Shown piece after piece: positions 1 to 10,571 of a DNA stretch of 64,000 nucleotides; the stretch's first letter is position 1, and each line of letters begins with the position of its first letter. Under the pieces are notes generated by a model that was not told where the DNA came from, searched no databases, and saw nothing but the letters and a program-made list of their open reading frames with translations. A program made the position numbers and the translations under genes. The stretch spans positions 1-64,000 of the forward strand of contig NZ_LN614830.1 in assembly GCF_000953635.1 (NCBI RefSeq). The letters run 5' to 3'. The stretch is from Legionella micdadei (GTDB lineage: Bacteria > Pseudomonadota > Gammaproteobacteria > Legionellales > Legionellaceae).

Positions 1-468
1 GTTAAATTTATCTGTTGATATATTTAAAAAATTCAAATATATCAATTAATTACATTTTTTTTATTCTGTTAAAAATCACTGTCTTTAGTTATGGATAACC
101 CCTCGGATAAGATCGAAGCATCCGAAACGCACTATTCTATCCACCAGATTTGTTGAGCTTTTACCTTACTCTATTCACAGATTTCTAAGTCTTCAACTTC
201 AATTTAACCTATGACGTTTCGCTTTCTCTTGATTACTTTTATATAAAAATTTTATTCCGACTGTGGATAACTCTGTTTTTTTGTCGATGGCACGGTATAA
301 TTAATCCCCCGTGTAGTATAAATGATAGCCTCACGTGCTCTATATTGTTTAAAGTTTAAACAAGTCATTCATTACCGAAATATTCTTTTGAAGAATATTC
401 AGTAGTAATATAACTTAGCTTTTTTGGCCTGGTGCACCTTTTATTTTTGCCTTGTTTAAGGAGTTTTT
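1..468. other. oriC: probable replication origin region / dnaA leader
   Basis: This non-coding, very AT-rich stretch lies directly upstream of dnaA, where gammaproteobacterial origins often sit. A perfect DnaA box (TTATCCACA read on the minus strand) is at 262-270. Degenerate boxes with one mismatch are at 90-98 (TATGGATAA) and 171-179 (CTATTCACA). An 11-bp inverted repeat (15-25 and 35-45, nine-base loop) made only of A/T-rich sequence could be part of an unwinding element. A TATAAT-like hexamer at 295-300 may belong to the dnaA promoter. One perfect box is few for an origin, so part of oriC may lie before position 1. Confidence 0.6.
262..270 (-). promoter_or_regulatory. DnaA box, perfect match
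   Basis: TGTGGATAA on the plus strand is the reverse complement of the consensus DnaA box TTATCCACA. It lies about 200 bp upstream of the dnaA start, so it could serve origin firing, dnaA autoregulation or both. Confidence 0.7.
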
Positions 469-1821
469 GTGTCTGAAGATGTTTGGAAGAAATGTCGGGA
501 GCTTCTTGAGGAGGAGTACCCGCCGCAACAATTCAATACGTGGTTACGTCCTTTACAGGCTGAAGTTCACGATAACGGTCTTGTTTTATTAGCACCTAAC
601 CGTTTTGTTGTGGATTGGGTTAAGAGAAATTTTTATACTCGTTTAAAAGAATTGATCAGCCAAATTGGCGGGGATGCCTTTTCGTTATTAAGTATTAGTA
701 TCGGAACAAAAACGGCTGAGCCTGTTTCTACTGATAGCCAATCCATTATAGCCCCAATCAATGTTCCAAAACCAACGCCTAAAAAAACAGCTGACTATAA
801 AAACAGTTATCTCAACAAAAAATTTGTTTTTGAAAGTTTTGTCGAAGGAAATTCAAACCAATTAGCACGAGCTGCGTCATGGCAAGTTGCCGAGCGCCCT
901 GGTGATGCGTATAACCCCTTATTTATATACGGTGGTGTCGGTTTAGGCAAAACCCATTTAATGCACGCCATTGGTAATGCTATCTTGAAGAATGATCCTG
1001 AAGCTAAAGTACTTTATCTTCATTCTGAGCGTTTTGTGGCCGATATGGTTAAAGCGCTACAAACTAATTCCATTAATGAGTTTAAGCGATTTTATCGATC
1101 ACTCAATGTGCTGCTGATTGATGACATCCAGTTTTTTGCAGGTAAAGATCGATCTCAAGAAGAATTTTTCCATACTTTCAATGCGTTACTTGAAGGACAG
1201 CAGCAAATTATCCTGACCAGTGATCGCTATCCAAAGGAAATCGAAGGCATGGAAGAGCGGCTTAAGTCCCGCTTTGGATGGGGGTTAACTGTTGCTGTCG
1301 AGCCGCCTGAGCTTGAAACACGTGTTGCGATATTGATTAGCAAGGCTGAGCAATCGAATATTGAACTTCCTTATGAGGTTGCTTTTTTTATTGCCAAACG
1401 CATACGCTCTAATGTTCGTGAACTTGAGGGCGCTTTGCGGCGAGTGATTGCGAATGCCCATTTTACCGGCAAGCCCATTACAATTGATTTTGTGCAAGAG
1501 GCTTTGCGTGATTTACTTGCCTTGCAGGATAAGCTAGTTACAATTGAAAATATCCAAAAAACAGTTGCTGAGTATTATAAAGTGAAAGTGGCCGATCTCC
1601 TTTCTAAGCGGCGTAGTCGTTCTATAGCTAGGCCGCGGCAGATGGCGATGGCTTTAGCAAAAGAGTTAACTAACCATAGCTTGCCTGAGATTGGTGATCA
1701 TTTTGGCGGCCGAGATCACACGACAGTCCTTCATGCATGTCGTAAAGTAAAAGAATTAATTCAAGACGATAATGATTTTGCAGAGGATTATAAAAACCTC
1801 ATGCGAACCTTATCTTCTTGA
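469..1821 (+). CDS. dnaA: chromosomal replication initiator protein DnaA
   Basis: DnaA is the AAA+ ATPase that binds DnaA boxes and melts the origin. The 450-residue product has the usual four-part layout: an N-terminal DnaB-interaction domain, a short linker (about 90-110), an AAA+ domain with Walker A (GGVGLGKTH) and Walker B (LLIDDIQF), and a C-terminal DNA-binding domain with the DHTTVLHA signature. Length is typical of the family. The start is a GTG at 469 preceded by AAGGAG at 458-463 with five-base spacing; no ATG fits the conserved N-terminus better. It heads the dnaA-dnaN-recF block, with dnaN 14 bp downstream. Confidence 0.98.
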   Translation: MSEDVWKKCRELLEEEYPPQQFNTWLRPLQAEVHDNGLVLLAPNRFVVDWVKRNFYTRLKELISQIGGDAFSLLSISIGTKTAEPVSTDSQSIIAPINVPKPTPKKTADYKNSYLNKKFVFESFVEGNSNQLARAASWQVAERPGDAYNPLFIYGGVGLGKTHLMHAIGNAILKNDPEAKVLYLHSERFVADMVKALQTNSINEFKRFYRSLNVLLIDDIQFFAGKDRSQEEFFHTFNALLEGQQQIILTSDRYPKEIEGMEERLKSRFGWGLTVAVEPPELETRVAILISKAEQSNIELPYEVAFFIAKRIRSNVRELEGALRRVIANAHFTGKPITIDFVQEALRDLLALQDKLVTIENIQKTVAEYYKVKVADLLSKRRSRSIARPRQMAMALAKELTNHSLPEIGDHFGGRDHTTVLHACRKVKELIQDDNDFAEDYKNLMRTLSS

Positions 1822-1835
1822 TTCTAGGATAAATC

Positions 1836-2942
1836 ATGTTTGATTTGACACTCACAAAAGAGCAAATACTTAGTCCTTTACTCACTGTTGCAGGAGCAGT
1901 AGATAAAAAGCAATCTTTGGCTATTTTATCTAATATTTTACTTCGATTCTCCAATAATCAATTATCGCTAACAGCTACTGATTTGGAAATGGAAATTACC
2001 GCTCGTGTTAACTGTGATGCTGACCAAGCACCTTGTCAGATCACGGTTCCTGCAAAGAAATTTGTTGATATTATTCGCTCACTCGACGATGACTCTTGCC
2101 CCAATATAAGTTTAAAATCAGGAACCGTCATCATTAAGTCGGGACGGAGTCAATTTAAACTTGCAACCTTACCAGCCGATGACTTTCCATCTTCTGAAAC
2201 TGAATCAAATGAAGTTGAGTTTTTAATTTCAAAAGCATCGCTTACACATCTTTTGCAATCCACCCATTTTGCAATGTCACAGCATGACGTCCGTGTATTT
2301 TTAAATGGTTTGTTAATTGAACTTGATGCCCAGACCATTACTTCTGTTGCGACAGACGGTCATCGTATGGCTATTTGCAAGTTGCCTTATGATCTTACTT
2401 TTTCGCATCAACGTTTTTTGTTGCCTAAACGAGGTGTGCAAGAAATGTTGCGCTTGCTGCAGAATGTTAATGATGAACAGGTCAGTATTGCAGCCGGCCG
2501 AACACATTTTAAATTATCGACGAACGAATATACCTTTCAGTCCAGATTAATTGATGCACGTTTTCCACCTTATGCTAAGGCTATTCCACGAAACCAGGAT
2601 AAGTTTATTCTAATTGATAGGGATATGTTGAAACGTGCTCTTTCACGAATCGCCATTCTTGCGCATGAAAAATCCAAGGCGGTAATGTTACAGATGCAGT
2701 GTGGCGCCTTAACTCTTATTGCTAATAATCAAGAGCAAGAGGAGGCTATGGAAACACTTGAAGCTCATACTGAGGGTAACGAGATCAAGATTGGGATTAA
2801 TGCCAGTTACTTGCTTGATGTTTTAAATTTTGTTAACGAAGGTCTTATACGTCTATCAATGTCGACGACAGACAGCAGTATTTTAGTCGAGTCTTTACAG
2901 GACGAGTGCTATCAATACATCATTATGCCTATGAAATTATGA
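1836..2942 (+). CDS. dnaN: DNA polymerase III beta subunit (sliding clamp)
   Basis: DnaN forms the dimeric ring that tethers DNA polymerase III and other repair enzymes to DNA. The 368-residue length is that of the three-domain bacterial clamp, and the C-terminus ends in the conserved YIIMPMKL-type tail (the M-P-M-K/R-L motif beside the protein-binding pocket). It follows dnaA after 14 bp, and its stop codon overlaps the recF start (ATGA at 2939-2942), which indicates co-transcription and translational coupling. Confidence 0.98.
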   Translation: MFDLTLTKEQILSPLLTVAGAVDKKQSLAILSNILLRFSNNQLSLTATDLEMEITARVNCDADQAPCQITVPAKKFVDIIRSLDDDSCPNISLKSGTVIIKSGRSQFKLATLPADDFPSSETESNEVEFLISKASLTHLLQSTHFAMSQHDVRVFLNGLLIELDAQTITSVATDGHRMAICKLPYDLTFSHQRFLLPKRGVQEMLRLLQNVNDEQVSIAAGRTHFKLSTNEYTFQSRLIDARFPPYAKAIPRNQDKFILIDRDMLKRALSRIAILAHEKSKAVMLQMQCGALTLIANNQEQEEAMETLEAHTEGNEIKIGINASYLLDVLNFVNEGLIRLSMSTTDSSILVESLQDECYQYIIMPMKL

Positions 2943-3979
2943 TTCTTGCCCAATTGCAAATTCAAAATCTGCGCAATATCCATTCCTTACGTTTCAATCT
3001 TCATCCCCATTTAAATATCATTGTCGGCCCTAATGGTTCTGGGAAAACTTCTTTTCTCGAATCCATTTACCTTTTAGGGAGTGGCCACTCTTTCCGCACA
3101 CGTGAAATTACCCCGCTTGTCCGCCATGGCACAGATTGTTTGACCGTCTTTGCTCGGACCCATGATGAACAATCAATCAGTATTCAGAAATCGACTTCTT
3201 TACCCACTCAGGTTCGATTAAATAATTATCCTTGCCAAAGCAGTAGTGAGCTTGCTCATTTCCTTCCATGTCAGGTTCTCTATCAGGATCTTTTTCAAAT
3301 TATCGACGCAGGGCCATCAGTTCGCCGTAGTTTACTTGATTGGGGATTGTTTCACGTGGAACATTCTTATCATTTATTGTGGAAACAGTATCGGCGTGCC
3401 ATAAAACAAAGGAACAGTTTATTACGCCAGAAGGCCCGCAGAGCGGATCTGGAACCTTGGAATCTCACAATAGAGCAATTAGCGAATAAGCTGGATGCTT
3501 TCAGATCGGACTACTTTGTTAAACTAAATAATGTGTTTCAAACTCTTTTAAAGAAATTAACTCAAGTTGAATGCCATTTGCAATATTATAAAGGTTGGGA
3601 TAAAAAGGGTGCTAATAAATCTTTATCGGCCGTTTTAGCTGACTCTTACGAATTAGATATCATTCGCCAATTTACTCAATACGGTGCTCATCATGCTGAT
3701 TTGTTGATTGAATCAGAAATGTATAAAGCTAAACAATACCTATCTCGAGGCCAACAAAAAATCGTATTGATTACCCTTAAGCTCGCTCAGACTCTTTTAA
3801 TGACCACTCCTTGTATTTTTCTATGCGATGATCTCTCAACTGAGCTTGACGATTTACATTTAACTTCACTTTTTAATTTGATTCACACTTTCAATGGCCA
3901 GTTTTTCGTTACCGCAACTGATAAAAACTCTTTACCTTTACCTCAAAACTCTGAATTCTTTTCAATGATCAATTTATGA
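2939..3979 (+). CDS. recF: DNA replication and repair protein RecF
   Basis: RecF is an SMC-like ABC ATPase that helps load RecA at gaps and stalled forks. The protein has a Walker A motif near the start (GPNGSGKTSFLE), an ABC signature late in the chain (YLSRGQQK) and a Walker B (CIFLCDDLSTELD). I chose ATG 2939 because it overlaps the dnaN stop as ATGA and gives the conserved start MILAQLQIQNLRNI; a GTG at 2906 would add eleven residues that do not look like RecF. The product is 346 residues. A parS-like palindrome lies inside the coding sequence at 3348-3363. Confidence 0.96.
   Translation: MILAQLQIQNLRNIHSLRFNLHPHLNIIVGPNGSGKTSFLESIYLLGSGHSFRTREITPLVRHGTDCLTVFARTHDEQSISIQKSTSLPTQVRLNNYPCQSSSELAHFLPCQVLYQDLFQIIDAGPSVRRSLLDWGLFHVEHSYHLLWKQYRRAIKQRNSLLRQKARRADLEPWNLTIEQLANKLDAFRSDYFVKLNNVFQTLLKKLTQVECHLQYYKGWDKKGANKSLSAVLADSYELDIIRQFTQYGAHHADLLIESEMYKAKQYLSRGQQKIVLITLKLAQTLLMTTPCIFLCDDLSTELDDLHLTSLFNLIHTFNGQFFVTATDKNSLPLPQNSEFFSMINL
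3348..3363. promoter_or_regulatory. parS: parS-like ParB-binding site inside recF
   Basis: TGTTTCACGTGGAACA differs at one position from the perfect palindrome TGTTTCACGTGAAACA and at one position from the Pseudomonas-type TGTTCCACGTGGAACA. ParB sites of this family cluster near chromosomal origins, and a second, perfect copy lies about 635 bp downstream. The match is in coding sequence (Phe-His-Val-Glu-His codons), so coincidence is possible but unlikely at this length. Confidence 0.75.
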
Positions 3980-3983
3980 GAAA

Positions 3984-3999
3984 TGTTTCACGTGAAACA
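3984..3999. promoter_or_regulatory. parS: parS site (ParB-binding palindrome)
   Basis: TGTTTCACGTGAAACA is a perfect 16-bp palindrome identical to the widely conserved bacterial parS; flanking A and T extend the symmetry to 3983-4000. It starts five bases after the recF stop codon. The position beside the origin fits a centromere for chromosome segregation. parA and parB are not in this window. Confidence 0.92.
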
Positions 4000-4155
4000 T
4001 CGTTCTAATTAATCAGATACAGTTCGGCTAATTGAATGGAGAATTTAATGACAATGTTGCAGGTTGTTTGAATTGATTGGGATGACACAAGAAAAGTCAG
4101 GAAACGAGCGAACAAATCGACCAGACAACGTTATCTGCTAGAAACAATGCTTTAT

Positions 4156-4185
4156 TTGACAGGTCTCAGTAACACAGATTAGAAT
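4156..4185 (+). promoter_or_regulatory. sigma-70 promoter for the ABC exporter genes
   Basis: TTGACA at 4156-4161 and TAGAAT at 4180-4185 are separated by 18 bp. The predicted transcript would start near 4192, which argues that the permease begins at ATG 4217 rather than at TTG 4196. Confidence 0.55.
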
Positions 4186-4216
4186 GGCCTGATTTTTGTC
4201 AAAGCACGGTGTTTCA

Positions 4217-5017
4217 ATGGGAAATGGCTCTATAAATATTGCCTTATCAGATCTTACTGCTGCAGTTAAACACTATTCTCTTTTAAGGATATTAGGATCG
4301 CAAGATATTCGTCAGCGTTACAGGCGCTCGGCTTTAGGCCCCTTCTGGTTAACTATCAGTATGGGAGTAATGATTGCAACTATTGGTATTGTATTTGGGC
4401 AAATTTTTAACTCCTCATTAAGAGAGTTCTTACCATTTTTATCGATTGGAATTATCCTGTGGGGTTTTTTTTCGTCTATCGTAACTGAAGGATGTACCGG
4501 GTTTATAGTTGCAGAAGGAATAATTAAACAACTTCCCTTACCGCTGTTTATTCATATTTTAAGAATGATTTGGCGGAATATATTAATCTTAGGACATAAT
4601 ATTCTCATTTTTCCTCTGGTGTTGTTGGCGGTGGGGAAACCGATGTACTGGGTAGCACTGTTAAGTATTCCTGGGTTTTTAGTAGCACTGGTTAATTTAA
4701 CCTGGGTAGCTTTACTACTAGCTACCATTTGCACAAGATATCGTGATTTTGCCCAGATGGTCACTAGCCTGTTACAAGTGGTATTTTATTTAACGCCTAT
4801 CATGTGGATGCCAAGTCTTTTACCAGCCGGAAGAAGTTACTATTTTTTACAATATAATCCTGTTTATCATTTGCTCGAAATTGTACGTGCACCTTTGCTA
4901 GGTTATGCTCCTTCTTCGACCAGTTGGTTTGTATCAATTATTCTGGCACTACTTGGATGGGGTTTGACTTTAAAAATCTATAGCCGCTACAAGCGGCGAA
5001 TTGCTTACTGGTTATAA
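4217..5017 (+). CDS. ABC-2 type permease, polysaccharide/O-antigen export (Wzm-like)
   Basis: This is an integral inner-membrane protein with about six hydrophobic segments. The N-terminal pattern (LLRILGSQDIRQRYRRSALGPFW followed by membrane helices) is characteristic of ABC-2 permeases that export O-antigen, capsule or teichoic-acid type polymers. The product is 266 residues from ATG 4217; TTG 4196 is possible but lies almost on the predicted transcript start. The ATPase partner follows after 12 bp. No glycosyltransferases are nearby, so the substrate is unknown. The pair splits the usual recF-gyrB neighbourhood and may be a lineage-specific insertion. Confidence 0.85.
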   Translation: MGNGSINIALSDLTAAVKHYSLLRILGSQDIRQRYRRSALGPFWLTISMGVMIATIGIVFGQIFNSSLREFLPFLSIGIILWGFFSSIVTEGCTGFIVAEGIIKQLPLPLFIHILRMIWRNILILGHNILIFPLVLLAVGKPMYWVALLSIPGFLVALVNLTWVALLLATICTRYRDFAQMVTSLLQVVFYLTPIMWMPSLLPAGRSYYFLQYNPVYHLLEIVRAPLLGYAPSSTSWFVSIILALLGWGLTLKIYSRYKRRIAYWL

Positions 5018-5029
5018 GAAAGAAAAGCT

Positions 5030-5773
5030 ATGGCTTCAATAGAGTTTAATAACGTTAGTGTCGATTTCCCTATTTATAATACAAATAGCCGATCCCTCAA
5101 GAAACGACTTATGCAAGTTGCTACCGGCGGACAGCTGGATGCAAATGGGCAAGGTGTTGTTGTGGTTCGTGCTTTAGAAAATTTAACTTTCTCATTAAAA
5201 GATGGGGATCGAGTTGGGCTAATCGGTCATAATGGCGCAGGGAAGAGCACACTCCTCCGCTTGCTTAGCGGTGTCTATGAGCCATCTTGCGGAACAGTAA
5301 GAATAAAGGGGGAAATTGGTTCGCTTATCGATATTTCACTTGGTATCGATTCAGAAGCCACAGGAAGGGAAAACATTTATGTTCGTGGCGGCCTTCTGGG
5401 TTTAACAAGGACAGAGATAAAAAAACACTTAGATGATATTATCGAGTTTTCTGAGCTGGGTAACTTCATCGATGTGCCCGTTCGCACCTATTCAACTGGT
5501 ATGCATTTGCGCCTAGCATTTGCGGTATCAACAATACTTCGACCCGAAATCCTCGTCATGGACGAATGGCTTTCAGTAGGGGATGAAAACTTCAAACGCA
5601 AAGCTGAGAAAAGAATGACCGAAGTTGTCCAGGCTACAAACATTCTTATTATCGCCAGCCACTCACCGGATCTAATACTGAATACATGCAACAGGGCGAT
5701 ATGGCTTGAGCATGGAAAGATAAAAATGGATAGCGCTCCGCATTCAGTTGTGAATGCATACTTTGGCTCATAA
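5030..5773 (+). CDS. ABC transporter ATPase, polysaccharide export (Wzt/KpsT-like)
   Basis: This 247-residue nucleotide-binding subunit has Walker A (GHNGAGKSTLL, near residue 68), an ABC signature of the polysaccharide-exporter type (YSTGMHLRLAFA) and Walker B (ILVMDEW). The YSTGM form of the signature is typical of Wzt, KpsT and TagH rather than nutrient importers. It lacks the C-terminal carbohydrate-binding domain found in long Wzt proteins. It pairs with the permease immediately upstream and should act at the inner membrane to export a lipid-linked glycan; the actual glycan cannot be told. Confidence 0.88.
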   Translation: MASIEFNNVSVDFPIYNTNSRSLKKRLMQVATGGQLDANGQGVVVVRALENLTFSLKDGDRVGLIGHNGAGKSTLLRLLSGVYEPSCGTVRIKGEIGSLIDISLGIDSEATGRENIYVRGGLLGLTRTEIKKHLDDIIEFSELGNFIDVPVRTYSTGMHLRLAFAVSTILRPEILVMDEWLSVGDENFKRKAEKRMTEVVQATNILIIASHSPDLILNTCNRAIWLEHGKIKMDSAPHSVVNAYFGS

Positions 5774-5867
5774 CCGCAAAATCGAGTTGCCGGACGTCAA
5801 AAATTACAAAAGCTTGTAAGGATAAAAGTTTTATCAAAATGGCCTCGCCTCATGAAAGACATTTATC

Positions 5868-5904
5868 AAAGACACGGTTATCACAGTAAAAATGTGATGT
5901 CTTT
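5868..5904 (+). terminator. stem-loop after the ABC exporter genes
   Basis: AAAGACA (5868-5874) and TCACA (5881-5885) pair with TGTGATGTCTTT (5893-5904), giving a 12-bp stem with a six-base bulge on one side. It lies about 95 bp after the ATPase stop. There is no U-tract, so a role as terminator is uncertain. Confidence 0.3.
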
Positions 5905-5991
5905 GCGAGCGTATCGAAGAATCTCAAGCCAAGAGGCTAGTGCATTGACTAACATAAGCTTTTAAACCTATTGTTTTTTACAAAGAGTTGA

Positions 5992-6147
5992 ATGATGTCA
6001 GAGGAAAATACACCTGGCTTTTTATGCCATTCCGATGCACTCGAAAATCCAAGGATTGATAGAATGAAAAAATCCCTCAAGGGGATATTGTTTGTTGTTA
6101 TCTGCGCTACCTATATGGGACTCAGAGTTGGCGTAACGATTGGTTAA
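5992..6147 (+). CDS. small membrane protein, 51 residues
   Basis: A short frame opens with two ATG codons (5992 and 5995) behind AAAGAG and closes at TAA 6145-6147. The product has a polar N-terminal half with two Cys/His-rich positions and a hydrophobic C-terminal half (about residues 31-50, GILFVVICATYMGLRVGVTI), so it is probably a single-pass membrane protein. A nine-base-pair stem-loop begins two bases after the stop codon, which supports a real transcription unit. I do not recognise a family. It fills part of the otherwise empty stretch between the ABC exporter and gyrB. Confidence 0.5.
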   Translation: MMSEENTPGFLCHSDALENPRIDRMKKSLKGILFVVICATYMGLRVGVTIG

Positions 6148-6149
6148 GA

Positions 6150-6176
6150 AAAACTCGATTATTGACGTCGAGTTTT
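6150..6176 (+). terminator. stem-loop after the 51-residue ORF
   Basis: AAAACTCGA (6150-6158) and TCGAGTTTT (6168-6176) form a perfect nine-base-pair stem with a nine-base loop; the 3' arm ends in four T residues. The position immediately after a stop codon fits a weak intrinsic terminator. Confidence 0.55.
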
Positions 6177-6501
6177 ATCCTTTTGATAATGGCATTCCAA
6201 CAAAAAACACCTACGCTCATGTATTTTCGATTTTAAATCCCGGAGTTTAAAAAATGTTTTAATTCTTGGGTTCAGTTATTTCAACATTGGGTAATTGGAT
6301 AGCTATTGATTGTAGGACATTAGCGATTTCAGTAAATGCAGGCTGGGGAGACTTGCTCTCGATTTGATTTTAATCGCAGCATTTTAATAAGCGCGTGCTA
6401 CCTTGCAGGAGATTCTTGACTGTGCTCGGGAAGACGTTACATTTTTAATGGGACAGCCGTGATCTTAAAGAGCGGAATCATACAAAAGAACCCTGATTCG
6501 T

Positions 6502-6509
6502 GGTATACT
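6502..6509 (+). promoter_or_regulatory. extended -10 promoter for gyrB
   Basis: Reading from 6501, TGGTATACT gives an extended -10 (TG-n-TATACT, with TATACT at 6504-6509) about 38 bp before the gyrB ATG. No convincing -35 is present, as is common with extended -10 promoters. The 6148-6500 stretch before it holds no other gene that I can support. Confidence 0.45.
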
Positions 6510-6531
6510 ATTATATTTGATTAGCCATTAG

Positions 6532-8964
<2,433 letters not shown>

Positions 8965-8968
8965 TAAA

Positions 8969-9017
8969 TAGGTTCTGGGTAACCTATTAACGCCCAAGAA
9001 GGAAACCACTTGGGTTT
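8969..9017 (+). terminator. gyrB terminator region, two stem-loops
   Basis: TAGGTT/AACCTA (8969-8974, 8981-8986) is followed by CCCAAG/CTTGGG (8993-8998, 9009-9014) and TTTAAT. The second hairpin with its short T-run is a plausible intrinsic terminator just past the gyrB stop. Confidence 0.5.
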
Positions 9018-9519
9018 AATAGATTATTTATCGATGGGTTTAGGGCATTTAGATAGTGTTCCTGAATTTTTGAGTAGAGTGTAAAAACTTCAGAAACATT
9101 TCCCAGTCTTTCAGTAAATAGAAACCCGTACTAGGATTAAAGCCTAGTCACGGGAGTTTTTTGAAGGAAGAAAGAACTTACTATTAAGTTAAAAGCCGCG
9201 TCCCTGCAGCGGAGCACATCCTTTGTGCTTGTCCCTTTCTTTGACATCCTGTCAGACAATCCGTGTCATCCGTTCATGTTTATAAGTATATATATTGTCA
9301 TGGGGATTTGTCATTGAAGGAAGAGATGTACAATATGTAAGAGATTTCTCAAAGAAATAGTGGCATTGTCTTGATATTGGGCAAACTTAAAGGATTAGAA
9401 AGTAGAGAAAGCCAAGCCCTTCGTTGTCAGACTAAGGTTTCGAGTTAGTTATTAAGCCTTAATTAGTGCTAATGAAATCTCTTCAGTCTGGAGGGATATC
9501 TATGCCGTCAGGAAACCTT
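9018..9519. other. gene-poor intergenic stretch
   Basis: No convincing gene is seen between the gyrB terminator and the small membrane protein on the minus strand. The stretch holds a strong terminator-like hairpin (9125-9162), a short ATTTCT/AGAAAT hairpin near 9343, and sequence of degraded appearance with stops in all frames. Confidence 0.5.
9125..9162 (+). terminator. strong intrinsic terminator
   Basis: CCCGTACTAGG (from 9125) pairs with CCTAGTCACGGG (9143-9154) with one bulged base, and the stem is followed by AGTTTTTT. It has the form of a strong Rho-independent terminator on the plus strand, yet no plus-strand gene ends close to it, so it may be a leftover of a decayed gene or a second gyrB terminator. 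Confidence 0.65.
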
Positions 9520-10011
9520 TTATCTCTGGCCAAAACCCAAAAGACCCCTAGCCTCTTCCAATAGTTCTGGGCCATTAGTTAGAAGTAAGCCAGGATTGCT
9601 AAAAAACCTAAGCCCTGGGGAATGATAATTATCTCTTGCTACACCTTCATGTACCTGAGAATTGGGATGTGCATAAATACTATCGGTTTCAGATGCACTC
9701 TCTTCGTCTTCTTGTTGTTCGAAGTATGAAAATACTTTCTCTATGCCTTTATATGGAATTACAAACGTTAGGGCTAAAAATACAGATGGCATCAGGATCG
9801 CACCAATAATTGCTAGGCCAGCAGCTAATGGAGCTAGTAAAAGAATAGTGAATAGGGTTTTGAGTAAGAGATGTTTTATAAAATTTGAGGTTAGGGAATT
9901 TTCATCAGAAGAGGGGGAAAGCCAATCAAGAAGCTTATTTGTAATCCCCCCGCTGGCACGCAGAGCGCAACCAAAAATAAGGATGGGAGAGACTAAAGCC
10001 AGGCCCGCCAT
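9520..10011 (-). CDS. hypothetical membrane protein, 163 residues
   Basis: I do not recognise a family. The N-terminal half holds two hydrophobic segments (about residues 1-20 and 50-90), and the C-terminal half is acidic and polar (EQQEDEESASETDS), ending in GLLGFGQR. The ATG at 10011 has no Shine-Dalgarno sequence, and the frame stays open for a further twelve hydrophobic codons upstream (VAIASAVATALL) to a stop without another standard start codon. The real N-terminus may therefore use a rare start or be damaged. The hydrophobic-plus-acidic layout resembles small Legionella proteins of unknown function; an effector role would be speculation. Confidence 0.55.
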   Translation of the reverse strand: MAGLALVSPILIFGCALRASGGITNKLLDWLSPSSDENSLTSNFIKHLLLKTLFTILLLAPLAAGLAIIGAILMPSVFLALTFVIPYKGIEKVFSYFEQQEDEESASETDSIYAHPNSQVHEGVARDNYHSPGLRFFSNPGLLLTNGPELLEEARGLLGFGQR

Positions 10012-10311
10012 TAGCAGAGCTGTAGCTACTGCGCTAGCGATGGCTACCTAACGGTAGGCACACCACTGTTAGTGTGTTAACTATAGCATTTTTAGCCATA
10101 AAAACTGAAAACCAAAACATTCAGTTCGTAAAATAATAGTTTATAGGGAATCAAATGGAATTGGAAACGATAATCAAAAAATTATAAACAGAGAGGTTTT
10201 TGGTTGCATTTTTCGCAAAAAAAATTTTATTTAAGCATAAAGTTTTTCATTTGGGCGCCGATTATAAAGATGAAAGCAGTTGCCTGAAAAAATAATAATA
10301 AGGAGTAGGCA
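10012..10311. other. intergenic region upstream of hfq
   Basis: AT-rich divergent spacer between the 163-residue gene (minus) and hfq (plus). It holds a short inverted repeat (AACACACTAA-type, CACAC near 10060 with GTGTG near 10073) and a TATAAA hexamer at 10263-10268 that may be an hfq -10. No gene is supported. Confidence 0.4.
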
Positions 10312-10557
10312 ATGATTAAAAATCATCTCTTACAAGATCCCTTTCTAAATGAATTACGTAAAGAAAAGGTTCCAGTATCCGTGTTTTTGGTTAATGGCAT
10401 TAAATTACACGGTGTGGTTGATGCTTTTGATCAATACGTAGTGATGCTTAAAAATTCAGTGACGCAAATGGTTTATAAACATGCAATATCAACCGTTGTG
10501 CCATCACGTATGGTTAAGTTGCCCACTGGTGACGAAGAGGGAAATATGGCAGACTAG
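10312..10557 (+). CDS. hfq: RNA-binding protein Hfq
   Basis: Hfq is the hexameric Sm-like RNA chaperone that pairs small RNAs with mRNAs. The 81-residue product has the Sm1 motif ([20 protein letters not shown]) and the Sm2 YKHAIS motif with its proximal-face residues, and a short C-terminal tail, as expected for Legionella-type Hfq. ATG 10312 follows AAGGAG with good spacing. hflX starts 14 bp after the stop, the classic hfq-hflX pair. Confidence 0.98.
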   Translation: MIKNHLLQDPFLNELRKEKVPVSVFLVNGIKLHGVVDAFDQYVVMLKNSVTQMVYKHAISTVVPSRMVKLPTGDEEGNMAD

Positions 10558-10571
10558 CAGCATTCTAGTTA

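Noticed and set aside
9743-10051. Open frame of 102 codons on the plus strand
   Set aside because: It is antisense to the small membrane protein, has no ribosome binding site and no recognisable domain.
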